This document shows, piece after piece, positions 7,263 through 15,700 of a stretch of 16,819 nt of DNA. The stretch is from Oscillospiraceae bacterium (GTDB lineage Bacteria; Bacillota_A; Clostridia; Oscillospirales; Ruminococcaceae): NCBI GenBank assembly GCA_017414145.1, contig JAFPQL010000274.1, forward strand, positions 1 through 16,819. The letters run 5' to 3'. Made by a program: the position numbers and the translations under genes. Positions within the stretch are counted from its first letter, which is position 1, and each line of letters starts with the position of its first letter. A model generated the notes under the pieces. That model was not told the DNA's origin. It searched no databases and saw only the letters and a list, made by a program, of their open reading frames with translations.

Positions 7263-7277
7263 CACGCCCTCAGCTTT
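7239..7277. terminator. Bidirectional terminator between convergent genes
   Basis: A perfect 11-bp stem (7245-7255 with 7261-7271, GAGGGCGTGTC/GACACGCCCTC) closes on a 5-nt loop and can extend through AAAGC/GCTTT with one bulged base. On the minus strand it is followed by CGCTTTTTGC, a good U-tract for ending the GH9 transcript; on the plus strand the tract is weaker (GCTTTATGATTGTTTT). The lipoprotein TGA stop (7260-7262) straddles loop and stem. A weaker 6-bp stem (CAACAG/CTGTTG, 7293-7316) lies between this element and the GH9 stop. Confidence 0.88.
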
Positions 7278-7328
7278 ATGATTGTTTTGACCCAACAGTC
7301 TGAAACAGAGCTGTTGATATACTGAAGA

Positions 7329-10300
7329 TTATTTCTCCGGCAGAGTCTTTGCAGAACCAGCCAGATACTTCAGCAGGGAAGCAACGTCATCAGAGTTCAG
7401 CGCACCCTTGCCGTCTGCGAAGCAGTCAGCGTTCACTTTACCCTGAGCCGTAACCGTGACCTTGTCCTCCGCCAGATAACGAGCAAGCAGGACAGCGTCA
7501 GCAATTTTAACATCGCCGCTGCAGTCAACATCGCCGTAAAGAGGATCGTCGTTATCGTTCTTGGAGCTGGAGGTCGTCGTGGTGGTGGTAGATTCCGTGG
7601 TATCATCCGGGATAACACCCTCAGTGATCTTCGGCAGATCGACACGGCCATCCTGCAGGTACTCGGTGATCCATGCGAGCGGAGCATTCCAGTTGATCGT
7701 CACCTCGTTGGTGGACCAAGCCTCGATGGAGTCAACGAAGCATCTCTGAGACGGGTTGTCTTCCTTGCCCGGCACGAAGCCCAGAGCACGGACATACGGA
7801 TCCTGCAGGCCTGCATTCGGGCCGCCGGAGAGGATGCCGTCCGGAGCGGTCGGCAGCGACTTGTCGAGCTCATGAGACCAATATCTGTGGTGCGGGTTGT
7901 GCTCACGGTAAGAACCGTAGCCGGTGACGAAGGAGAAGGACAGCGGGTTGCAGCCCAGCAGGTAGTTCATACCGGTGACAACACCGTCCATGTACTTCTT
8001 ATCGCCAGTTGCGTCATAAGCGTAGGCCATAACAGACAGGTTGTTGATAACCATGGAGTTGGAGCCCCACTCATAACCGTGGATGATGATGTCAGCCTTG
8101 AGGTTGTTCGGGTCATTGTAGCCCGGGCCGTCGTACTTGTACGGAATGCTGTAGCCTTCAGCATCTTCGCACTTGAGGTACTCGTCAGCAGCATTCAGGA
8201 CAGACTTCTTCAGGGTGCTGATCTGGCTGGCATCCAGCAGGTCAGCGTGCAGCAGGAGCGTCATGGAGCCGGCAGAACCGGTGTTGCCCCAGTTGTAGGT
8301 GGTGAAGGAGCCTTCGCCGGAAGCGTTCTCACCGCCGGTGATTCTGGTGGTGACTTCAAATGCCTTGTCGTATTTCTTCATATCCGCCAGATAGGTGGAA
8401 GCGGAGGTATCGCCGAGGACGGAAGCGGAGGTGAACAGCTCGCAGGCTGCCCAGTAGAAGTCATCTCTGACCTCGTTGTCGCCGTACGGGCCGCCGCCCT
8501 TTGCTTGCCACATCGGAGCGTACAGCGAATCTTCTCTGAGCTCTTCCTTCGGGCACTTGCAATTGAGGGTCGGGTGCGTGGTCTCGGTCATGTCTGCCGG
8601 ATAGTAGTTATCCTGTGCAGCCTTATAGGAGGTCTTTGCTGCCTCCAGATACTTTGCGGACTTGGAGGAATCGTAGTCCTTCCAGAGTCTTGCTGCCTGT
8701 GCAGCGCAGGCTGCATAGTTCAGCGTTGCTGCAAAGGTAGGCGGCTTGACGATTCGTCTGGTATCCCAGCCGCCGTCTTCCTTCGGGCCGTCGTAGTCCC
8801 ACGGCTTGGTTGCAAGGCCGGTCCACTTGTGGTCGTGGAGCTTGTGATAGACCATGCCGGCTCTCTCGCCCCAGGTCGGCTCATTGGACTGGACGACCAT
8901 CTGGCTCATGAAGTCGATTTCAAATGCGCACTCGTCGAGGATATCCGGATGGCCGTTGCCTGCTTCCGGAATCACGACCGTGCCGGAGCCGTCGGCAAAC
9001 TTCTTCTTGCCGGCATCAGACGGATACAGGAGCGCACGCTCATACATATTCTGGAGTGTCCAGACGGAGATACCGCCGTTGACGACATACTTGCCGTGGT
9101 CACCGGCATCGTACCAGCCGCCGTTTGCGGTGATCGTGGAGGAAGCATAGGTGCCTGTCGCCTCTTCCGGCTTGGAATACTCGTTCTTCCAGATCTTCTG
9201 GACAGAAGCGGTATCGGTCTTGTGGCCGCCCTGGTGCGCAAGCTTGGACTTATCCTCACCGGAGGTGATGTATGCCTCCTTGATATCCACACCGGAACGG
9301 TTCTGATAGAAGTAGTTGATCGAGTTCGTCAGCAGATCGTGGCCGGACTCCTTGTAGATGTCGTCGCCGATCTTGAACTCATAGGATCTCCAGTCCTTGC
9401 CCTTGATGCGCAGGTAATAAGTACCCGGCGTCGTGTACTCGGAGAAGTCCAGCTTACAGGTGTTGTCATCGGACTGGGCATCATGCTTGACCGTTGTGGT
9501 CTTGCCGGTGTAGACAACTGTGCCGGAGCTGGAAACCAGCTCGAAGTCATAGCTGCCGCTCAGGCTGATCTTCTCAGCGCCGTGCATGATGTCGCCGCCG
9601 TTGTCACCGAGCGTCGCAATCTTCGCATACTTCGACAGATAGCCGATCTGGTTGACGGAGATGTAGTTGTTGTCAAGGCCGCTGTAGGAACGGCTGATTG
9701 CGCCGTAGCGCTCATCAACATCTGCACCGCAGCCGCCTTGCTTCTTGGTCTTGGTGCCGCAGGTCGTGCAGTCGATGTGCATATCCTTGAACCAGATCTC
9801 GTCGCCGTCAACCGCATTGCCCTTTTCGCCGCCTGCGAAGTGGAATGCCCACTCCATGCCTTCCAGATCCTTGGTGCACTCGAAGGTGCCTTCCCAGGTC
9901 TTCCAGTCGGTGGAAAGCTCAACCGGGGAGCCCCAGCCGTTTCCGTTGCCCATGTGCGGACCCATGACGAAGCCGTCCGGCTTCAGGTCAAAGTACTCCT
10001 CGTACGGGCTGTTCGGCTGACCGATCTTGGAGTTCAGCTTCATGCCGTTGCGCTTTGCCTTCGCAGAGAAGCTGACCTTGTAGCTGTGGCCTGCCTTGAA
10101 GTCGAGGTTTCTGTGGCGGAACTGCAGGTCCCACGCCGCCTTGTCGCCGCCGTTGGCGGTCTCAATGATGCAGTGGAACGAGCCGTTCTCGATCCTGAAG
10201 TCCTGCTTTGCGGGGCTGGACTCACAAGTGTGCCACGGAAGTGCCTTGTACTCGAAACTGGTCTCACCAAGCACTTCGACCGCAGATGCGGATAACGGCG

Positions 10301-10379
10301 CCATGAAACCGACAGCCGTTGGGGCGACCATTGCAGCAGCAGCAAGGCTCGCAATGATCATTCTTGATTTCTTGTGCAT
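7329..10379 (-). CDS. Secreted GH9 cellulase: CBM4-like, Ig-like, GH9, dockerin
   Basis: Predicted to hydrolyse beta-1,4-glucan (cellulose) outside the cell as part of a cellulosome-like complex. The 1016 residues comprise a signal peptide (1-33, cleaved after ASA), a CBM4/9-like module (about 34-205), an N-terminal cellulase Ig-like domain (about 238-338, NYISVNQIGYL...) and a GH9 catalytic domain (about 343-910). The latter has GGWYDAGDHGKYV with D424 and D427 (the latter the expected base), NPHHRYW with H831 and R832, and NEVTINWNAP with E892 as the expected acid, so all key residues are present. A Thr/Ser linker (926-940) leads to a type I dockerin (948-1008). Its first loop is DVDCSG; the second, DCFADGKGALNSDD, has two extra residues. 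GGGAGGG precedes the ATG. It is divergent from a symporter gene and has its own promoter with an approximately 210-nt leader. Confidence 0.96.
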   Translation of the reverse strand: MHKKSRMIIASLAAAAMVAPTAVGFMAPLSASAVEVLGETSFEYKALPWHTCESSPAKQDFRIENGSFHCIIETANGGDKAAWDLQFRHRNLDFKAGHSYKVSFSAKAKRNGMKLNSKIGQPNSPYEEYFDLKPDGFVMGPHMGNGNGWGSPVELSTDWKTWEGTFECTKDLEGMEWAFHFAGGEKGNAVDGDEIWFKDMHIDCTTCGTKTKKQGGCGADVDERYGAISRSYSGLDNNYISVNQIGYLSKYAKIATLGDNGGDIMHGAEKISLSGSYDFELVSSSGTVVYTGKTTTVKHDAQSDDNTCKLDFSEYTTPGTYYLRIKGKDWRSYEFKIGDDIYKESGHDLLTNSINYFYQNRSGVDIKEAYITSGEDKSKLAHQGGHKTDTASVQKIWKNEYSKPEEATGTYASSTITANGGWYDAGDHGKYVVNGGISVWTLQNMYERALLYPSDAGKKKFADGSGTVVIPEAGNGHPDILDECAFEIDFMSQMVVQSNEPTWGERAGMVYHKLHDHKWTGLATKPWDYDGPKEDGGWDTRRIVKPPTFAATLNYAACAAQAARLWKDYDSSKSAKYLEAAKTSYKAAQDNYYPADMTETTHPTLNCKCPKEELREDSLYAPMWQAKGGGPYGDNEVRDDFYWAACELFTSASVLGDTSASTYLADMKKYDKAFEVTTRITGGENASGEGSFTTYNWGNTGSAGSMTLLLHADLLDASQISTLKKSVLNAADEYLKCEDAEGYSIPYKYDGPGYNDPNNLKADIIIHGYEWGSNSMVINNLSVMAYAYDATGDKKYMDGVVTGMNYLLGCNPLSFSFVTGYGSYREHNPHHRYWSHELDKSLPTAPDGILSGGPNAGLQDPYVRALGFVPGKEDNPSQRCFVDSIEAWSTNEVTINWNAPLAWITEYLQDGRVDLPKITEGVIPDDTTESTTTTTTSSSKNDNDDPLYGDVDCSGDVKIADAVLLARYLAEDKVTVTAQGKVNADCFADGKGALNSDDVASLLKYLAGSAKTLPEK

Positions 10380-10589
10380 AAGATACCCTCCCGTTTTTAT
10401 TTATATAACCGGAGCCAGTACACGCCCCGTTTATATCCATGGAAAGACCGACAGTATGGTTTCGGTGATCCGCAGCAGACCCGTGCTTCCGCTCCGGACT
10501 GTTATCAACTGAGTGTGTTCAGCCCCCGAAAATATACTGTCCGTACAAATATTGGAATTTACCGGCAGAACCCGCCCGTAAATCTCATT
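10380..10589 (-). promoter_or_regulatory. Long structured 5' leader of the GH9 cellulase mRNA
   Basis: Reading the minus strand from the predicted start (about 10589), three structures stand out. At the 5' end, 10557-10583 folds as ATTTAC/GTAAAT with an inner GGC/GCC. In the middle, an 8-bp pairing (GACAGTAT with ATACTGTC, 10534-10541 and 10450-10457) encloses two small hairpins (10509-10522 and 10468-10499), forming a possible three-way junction. Just before the ribosome binding site, 10403-10436 folds as ATATAA/TTATAT plus CGG/CCG around one mismatch. I recognise no known riboswitch class. The leader has no convincing small ORF. Helices were found by eye, without energy calculation. Confidence 0.5.
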
Positions 10590-10595
10590 GATATC

Positions 10596-10624
10596 ATTAT
10601 AATACAACTTCCGGTAATTGTAAA
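10596..10624 (-). promoter_or_regulatory. SigA-type promoter for the GH9 cellulase
   Basis: Minus-strand TTTACA (10624-10619) and TATAAT (10601-10596) have a 17-nt spacer. No equally good promoter lies closer to the gene, which implies the long leader described separately. Confidence 0.8.
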
Positions 10625-10671
10625 GGGCTTTTTGAAACTTTGTCGGAAGTGTAAAAAACGGTTTGTGTTTT

Positions 10672-10688
10672 TTGTGGATGTTCCACAA
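10672..10688. promoter_or_regulatory. Inverted repeat TTGTGGA-N3-TCCACAA, candidate operator
   Basis: A perfect 7-bp inverted repeat with a 3-nt spacer lies about 48 bp upstream of the GH9 -35 box and about 115 bp upstream of the divergent symporter -35 box. A near copy occurs at 12744-12761 in the leader of the LRR gene. It may be a transcription factor site; no regulator gene is present in the window to pair it with. Confidence 0.45.
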
Positions 10689-10726
10689 GCCAAAAGCGAT
10701 TGCCGCATGGCATTCCGGTTTTGCAT

Positions 10727-10769
10727 CTGTAGAATACAGGGCATGATACTACATTTTGTAGAATTACAG
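10727..10769. promoter_or_regulatory. Tandem palindromes upstream of the symporter promoter
   Basis: CTGTA-GAA-TACAG (10727-10739), CTACA-TTT-TGTAG (10749-10761) and TGTAGAATTACA (10757-10768) overlap or abut. The core TGTAGAAT recurs 29 bp apart. The block ends about 35 bp before the -35 box of the symporter promoter, a place where activators or repressors commonly bind. The function is an inference from symmetry and position. Confidence 0.4.
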
Positions 10770-10803
10770 CGAAAAATGCCGCCGAAAAGTTTTCGTCAGG
10801 CGC

Positions 10804-10832
10804 TTGACAAGCAGCGGGATTTGTGATATAAT
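10804..10832 (+). promoter_or_regulatory. Consensus SigA-type promoter for the symporter
   Basis: TTGACA (10804-10809) and TATAAT (10827-10832) are both perfect consensus, with a 17-nt spacer. Transcription would start near 10839, leaving a leader of about 78 nt that can form small hairpins (GCTGC/GCAGC; GCAAA/TTTGC). Confidence 0.9.
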
Positions 10833-10917
10833 CAGTTTGCTGCGTTAAAGCATTGCAGCTTAAAAGTGCAAAAGTGCTTTGCCGGCATATACTATTATAG
10901 ATTACGGAGGAGTTCCC

Positions 10918-12501
10918 ATGACAGCATCCCAGATTATCACACTGGTTGTGGTCGCGGTTTATGCCGCAGTCATGGTCAGCATCGGACTGATTACCTCCCG
11001 CAAGACGAAAAGCGTCAACGACTTTGTCTTCGGCGGCAACAAAATCGGCCCGTGGATGACCGCATTCGGTTTCGGTACTACTTATTTTTCGGCCGTCGTG
11101 TTCATCGGCTATGCCGGACAGTTCGGCTGGAGCTACGGCGTTTCCGCCGCGTGGATCGGCATCGGCAACGCGGTCATCGGCGCGACCGTCGCGTGGGCGG
11201 TGCTCGGCAAGCGCACCCGCCTGATGACCAAGCATCTCGACGCCAAGACCATGCCCGACTTTTTCATGAAGCGGTACAACAGCTCCGCGCTGAAAACCTG
11301 CGCCGCACTGATCGTATTCCTGTTCATGATTCCCTACACCGCGTCGGTCTACAACGGTCTGTCCCGTCTGTTTGCGATGGCATTTGACCTGAGCTCCCCG
11401 CACGCCTATGAATATGTCATGATCGCCATGGCGGTGCTCTCCGCGATTTATGTCGTGCTGGGCGGCTATTCCGCAACCTCCGTCAACGACTTCATCCAGG
11501 GCATGATCATGCTGGTCGGCATCGCGGCGGTCGTCATCTCCGTCCTGAATTACAACGGCGGCTTCTTCTCCTCCGTGGACAAGCTCCGCGAGATCCCCGA
11601 TGTCGCGGACGGCAAGCTGGCATCCCTTTTCGGCCCCGACCCGATCAATCTGTTCGGCGTGGTCGTGCTGACCTCGCTCGGCACATGGGGTCTGCCGCAG
11701 ATGGTACATAAATTCTACGCAATCCGCGACGAGAAGGACATCAAGCGCGGACTGATTATCTCGACCTTCTTCTGCCTCGTCGTCGCAGGCGGCTGCTATC
11801 TGCTCGGCGGATTTGACCGTCTGTTCAACACGCTGAAGGACGACGGCTCCGGCAAGAATGTGATTGCAGTGCTGTCAAACGGCAAACCGGAGTTTGACGC
11901 AATGGTTCCGGCCATGCTTCAGAAGGCGCTCCCGACGCTGCTGATCGGACTGGTCGTCGTGCTGGTGCTGAGCGCCTCGCTCTCGACGCTTTCCGCGCTG
12001 GTGCTGACCTCGTCCACGACGCTGACGCATGATCTGATCCGTCCCGCGGCGAAGGGCAAGATGAACGACAAGCGCGAGTTCATCACGATGCGCGTGCTGA
12101 TTCTGTTCTTCCTGCTGGTTTCGGTGCTGATTGCGATGAACAAGAACGCGGCGATCACGACGCTGATGAGCTACAGCTGGGGCGCGCTGTCCGGTTCCTT
12201 CCTGGGGCCGTTCCTGTGGGGACTTTACAGCAAAAAGACCTCGCGGACGGCTGTGTGGACGAGCTTTGCGCTCGGTGTCCTGCTGACGCTGTCGCATATG
12301 TGCATTTTCTCGTTCTTCCCGTCGCACTTCACGGGACTGGTGGACTGGGCGAAATCGCTGCCGCTGAATCTGGCGTCTCCGATCAACGCCGGTGCGCTGC
12401 TGATGATCTTCTCGATTGTTCTGGTGCCGGTGATTTCGGCATTCACAAAGCCGGTTGAGAAGGAAACGACTGAAAACGCCTTCAGCGCATTCAAGGCATA
12501 A
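10918..12501 (+). CDS. Sodium:solute symporter (SSS family), substrate unknown
   Basis: Predicted to bring a solute into the cell with Na+ across the cytoplasmic membrane. The 527-residue length and about 13 hydrophobic segments fit the SSS family. Seen in the sequence are the N-terminal SRKTKSVNDFVFGGNKIGPW, the first family signature region GGYSATSVNDFIQGMIML (182-199) and the second, SASLSTLSALVLTSS (352-366), whose Ser/Thr residues belong to the sodium site in characterised members. The family covers sugars, amino acids, vitamins and carboxylates, and no residue visible here settles which. GGAGGAG lies 5 nt before the ATG; the frame extends 13 codons further upstream without a better start. 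It is divergent from the cellulase gene and followed by the dockerin LRR gene, so uptake of a plant-derived compound is possible but unproven. Confidence 0.93.
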   Translation: MTASQIITLVVVAVYAAVMVSIGLITSRKTKSVNDFVFGGNKIGPWMTAFGFGTTYFSAVVFIGYAGQFGWSYGVSAAWIGIGNAVIGATVAWAVLGKRTRLMTKHLDAKTMPDFFMKRYNSSALKTCAALIVFLFMIPYTASVYNGLSRLFAMAFDLSSPHAYEYVMIAMAVLSAIYVVLGGYSATSVNDFIQGMIMLVGIAAVVISVLNYNGGFFSSVDKLREIPDVADGKLASLFGPDPINLFGVVVLTSLGTWGLPQMVHKFYAIRDEKDIKRGLIISTFFCLVVAGGCYLLGGFDRLFNTLKDDGSGKNVIAVLSNGKPEFDAMVPAMLQKALPTLLIGLVVVLVLSASLSTLSALVLTSSTTLTHDLIRPAAKGKMNDKREFITMRVLILFFLLVSVLIAMNKNAAITTLMSYSWGALSGSFLGPFLWGLYSKKTSRTAVWTSFALGVLLTLSHMCIFSFFPSHFTGLVDWAKSLPLNLASPINAGALLMIFSIVLVPVISAFTKPVEKETTENAFSAFKA

Positions 12502-12506
12502 GAAAA

Positions 12507-12530
12507 GGCTGCGGGAAGCCCCCGCAGGCA
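12507..12530 (+). repeat. Short palindromic repeat after the symporter (third family copy)
   Basis: CTGCGGG-AAGCC-CCCGCAG forms a 7-bp stem 6 nt after the stop codon. The core GCGGGAAGCCCCCGCAGGCA closely matches the repeats at 16467 and 16570 (GCGGGGAGCCCCCGCTGGCA). It has no U-tract, so it is unlikely to be an efficient intrinsic terminator by itself. Confidence 0.6.
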
Positions 12531-12563
12531 TCTCCCAATGTCCCCCGCGATACAAAATATGAA

Positions 12564-12606
12564 ACCGGCGCTGCCATATATCTCACTGGCGGCGCCGGTG
12601 CTTTTT
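12564..12606 (+). terminator. Intrinsic terminator after the symporter gene
   Basis: ACCGGCGC (12564-12571) pairs perfectly with GCGCCGGT (12592-12599), and the stem extends to 12 bp through TGCC/GGCG with one G-U. The loop is about 12 nt, followed by GCTTTTTATTAT. The interval 12607-12696, between this terminator and the next promoter, shows nothing else I can identify. Confidence 0.88.
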
Positions 12607-12696
12607 ATTATGCAGTCGCTTTGGATGTTGTTTGATTGGGGCAAAGTTCGTTTGTGCCGTGCTTTCGCCGGCGGCGGACTTTACGCCCGGCAGTGA

Positions 12697-12725
12697 TTGA
12701 CAATCTGTTCAGATCGTGGTATAAT
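12697..12725 (+). promoter_or_regulatory. Consensus SigA-type promoter for the dockerin LRR gene
   Basis: TTGACA (12697-12702) and TATAAT (12720-12725) are perfect consensus with a 17-nt spacer. The predicted start near 12732 leaves a leader of about 55 nt. It also shows that the open frame running back to 12697 is not translated that far. Confidence 0.9.
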
Positions 12726-12743
12726 CAAATTACAGTCAAATAT

Positions 12744-12761
12744 CTTGTGGATTTCCGCAAG
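12744..12761 (+). promoter_or_regulatory. Inverted repeat CTTGTGGA-TT-TCCGCAAG in the LRR-gene leader
   Basis: This 8-bp inverted repeat (one G-U if read as RNA) sits about 12 to 30 nt after the predicted transcription start. As DNA it closely resembles the palindrome at 10672-10688, with a spacer one base shorter. As RNA it could fold as CUUGUGG/CCGCAAG around an AUUU tetraloop. It may be a repressor site or a 5' mRNA hairpin. Confidence 0.45.
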
Positions 12762-12786
12762 CACACACCGAACAGGGGGAACAATC

Positions 12787-15700
12787 ATGAAAGGTAAAAG
12801 AGTCATCTCATTCGCAATGGCATTTGCGCTGACGGTCACAGGGCTGCTGAACGGCAGTCCGGTCTCCGCTGCAAATCAGCCCGAAGCCTCGGAAGCTGAC
12901 CTGCCCATCGCGTCTGCGGACAACGCCTTCGGCGCCATGCTGTCGCAGAAGTTCAATGAGCAGTACGCCGGTCCGGAAAACGGATGCAGAGTGCGCGATG
13001 TCGAAATGGACGGCATGACGGCATCCGTCACGCTGGAAGCTGCACAGGATTGCAGAGTCGCCGTCTGCGTGTACGCCGACCCGTGTCAGGACGGCGCACC
13101 GGTTATGATCGGCTCCGGCGTGCAGGCTGTTGCCGCCGGCGCGGAAAGCGTGTCCGTCCCGATTGCGGCGGAGAGCCTTCCGGATTACTATCTGCTGAAG
13201 GCGTATCTGATCGGTGAGGACGATGTGCCGCTGTCCGAGGAGTATGTCAACCCGATGCACACATGGAAAATGCGGCGCCTGCTGCAGTCTACCGTCAGCG
13301 ACTATTCCGGCTATTCGGTGCTGAATCTCGATGACAGCGCGATGACCAATTTTGCAGTGTACCGCAAGGATGTCGAGGTGCTGCACAGCAGCGAAACCGA
13401 AAACATCGTGACGGAGCAGCAGACAGAAAAGGGCATTTATCAGATCCGGAACTACACCGGCCCCGTCACCGCGGGAAAGGTCGTTTCGATTGAAGCGGAG
13501 GGCGCCCATGCCGTGATTTTCCGCATTGTCTCCGCGGAGACGGCGGACGGCGTGACAACCGTGCAGGCGGATCCGGCGCTGGAGGCCGCGGATGTCTTTG
13601 CATTCGTCAAGTATGAGACAAATCCCGACCAGCAGGATGTGCAGTACACCCCGCCTTCTGCCGACGAGCTGCCGGAGGGCATGACCGTCAGCGGCGTTGT
13701 GGTAAATCCGGATGATGCGGCGGAAACCACGACGGAGCCTGCCGCGGAAACGACCGCGGAAACGACAACGGAAACGACTGCGGAAACCGCCGCGGAAGCC
13801 CGGACAGAGGAACCGACAGAGGAGCAGACGGCGCCCGCACAGGATGCCGCGCCGAAGCCGTCCGCCGGTCTGCCGGATGACAGCGGCGAGCTCGCCGTCG
13901 TGGCACCCTTCAGCAAAACCTTCCGGGTGGCGATCGGCGGAGAGGCGGAATCGGAAACCGAACACATGATCGAAGATCTGGCCGGAGACGGCACATCGTC
14001 CGCCAAAGCCGGAATATCCGGTGTTCTGGAGCTGACACTCGGCTTCAGCGCCAGTTATTATCAGTCCGGCGATGTGGATTTTACAAGCCTGAACCTTTCG
14101 CTGGATGTTTCGGTCCGCGCAGAATTCATGCTCGGTCTGAGCCGGAATATTCCGCTCGGCGTCGGCGCCTGTCTGGATAACGGCGCAGGTGTGGAATTCC
14201 ACATCGGACCGTATCTGTACGGTGAGATCACCGGCACCTTCTCGGTCGGAATGCTGTGTCACATGGACTTCAGCCTGAAATCCGGCTGGACTGCCCGCAA
14301 ACCTTCTCTGAACATTGATTTTCGTGTGGAGGGACGGCTCGGCATCGGCATCGGCATCGGCGGCTCGATCAATGTTCTGAAATTAAAGGAAATCTCGGTC
14401 GGTGCGGATGCCAATATTGGCTTTAAAGTGGAGATCGCCACCGCCGAACCGCATCCGGTCTGCAAGAGATGTGTTGAAGGAAAAACGACCTTTGAGATCG
14501 TCTTCAGCGGAAAAATCGGGCCGTTCAGTGCAGAAAAGACCTTCAGCTGGGATCTGTTTGAGTTTTATATTTCTGATTCAGCCGGCATGGGACTCGGTGA
14601 ATGCCCGAACAAGAATGCGTCCGGAGAATCGGGACAGGAAGGTCAGGAGGGTCAGGAAGGACAGGAAGGTCAGGAGGGTCAGGAAGGGCAGGAGAACAAG
14701 GAGGATCCCGTTCTGACCCCGCTGGAAAGACGGCTCTTCCGGTTCATCCCGCGCGGAGACAGCGGCGAGGGCGGTTATTACCTCGCCCAGAACGGCAACG
14801 CATCGCAGGCAGACATTGAAGAAATCACCAGCTTCACGGTGCCGCGGTATTATAACGGCGCACCGGTTCACGGCATTTATAATTCCTGCTTCCACAATAT
14901 GAAGAATCTCAAAACACTCTGGCTGCACGATCTGATCAAGACCATCGAACCGTCCGCATTTTCAGGCTGTACCAGTCTGGAGGAGGTCGTGCTGCCGTGC
15001 AATCTGCACACGCTGGGACAGTACGCCTTCCGGGAGTCCGGCATCCGGCGCATTGAGATTCCGGACACCCTCCACACGCTGGACAAGGGCGTGTTCTACA
15101 ACTGTAAACAGCTTTCGTCCGTCACACTGCCGGTCGGATTTACGACGGTCGGACCGGATGCGTTTGCAAACTGCGTGCTTCTGAGCGACCTCAAGCATAC
15201 CGGTTCCATCAGAGCCGTCGGAGACGGTGCGTTTGACGGCTGCAAAGCACTGAGCTTTGAGATTCCGGAATCGCTCCGGACAATCGGAAAACGGGCGTTT
15301 GGCAGCATCGGTGAACTGCATACCGCCGGCTCGCCGGAGAATGTGCTGGAGCTCTCGCCGAATGTCCGCTCTGTCGGGGATTCCGCATTCTACAACGCAC
15401 CTGTGACGCAGCTGATCCTCCCGGCCATCTGCAATACTTCATTCAGTGACAACGCGTTTTCCAATATGCGCCTCATGAAAAAGCTCGTCCTGCCGGAGAA
15501 TCTCCGGAAAATCGGGACGGGAATGTTCAACCGCTCCTACGAGCTGGTCACGATTGTCTGGCCGCGTGACCTGCGGGAAATCGGGGACAGCGCCTTCATG
15601 GACTGCTGGAAGCTGCCGAGGGCGGATTTCCCCGCGACGGTTCAGGTGATCGGCGAAAGCGCATTCCGCAACTGTCCGGAGTTGGAAAAGGGCAAGATGT

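Noticed and set aside
7872..10295. 807-codon open frame on the plus strand opposite the GH9 cellulase
   Set aside because: It lies wholly antisense to a gene with intact catalytic motifs, its translation is low-complexity Val/Leu/Arg-rich with no domain, and it lacks a promoter or ribosome binding site. It results from GC-biased third positions.
10380..10589. Cyclic di-GMP riboswitch in the cellulase leader
   Set aside because: Considered because a GGDEF gene is nearby, but the conserved core bases and paired arrangement of the class I and class II aptamers are not found.
10431..10688. 85-residue minus-strand open frame in the cellulase leader
   Set aside because: Its start lies upstream of the GH9 promoter, so most of it would not be transcribed from there. 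No ribosome binding site and no recognisable protein.
10597..11709. 370-codon minus-strand open frame overlapping the symporter and control region
   Set aside because: It runs antisense to the symporter and through two promoters and several palindromes; its His/Asp-rich translation is typical of an antisense shadow.
12697..12786. N-terminal extension of the LRR protein to 12697
   Set aside because: The extension contains the -35 and -10 boxes and would put 30 residues before a clear signal peptide.
14632..14694. CRISPR-like array
   Set aside because: The repeats are 9 nt, contiguous, without spacers, and in frame in a coding sequence.
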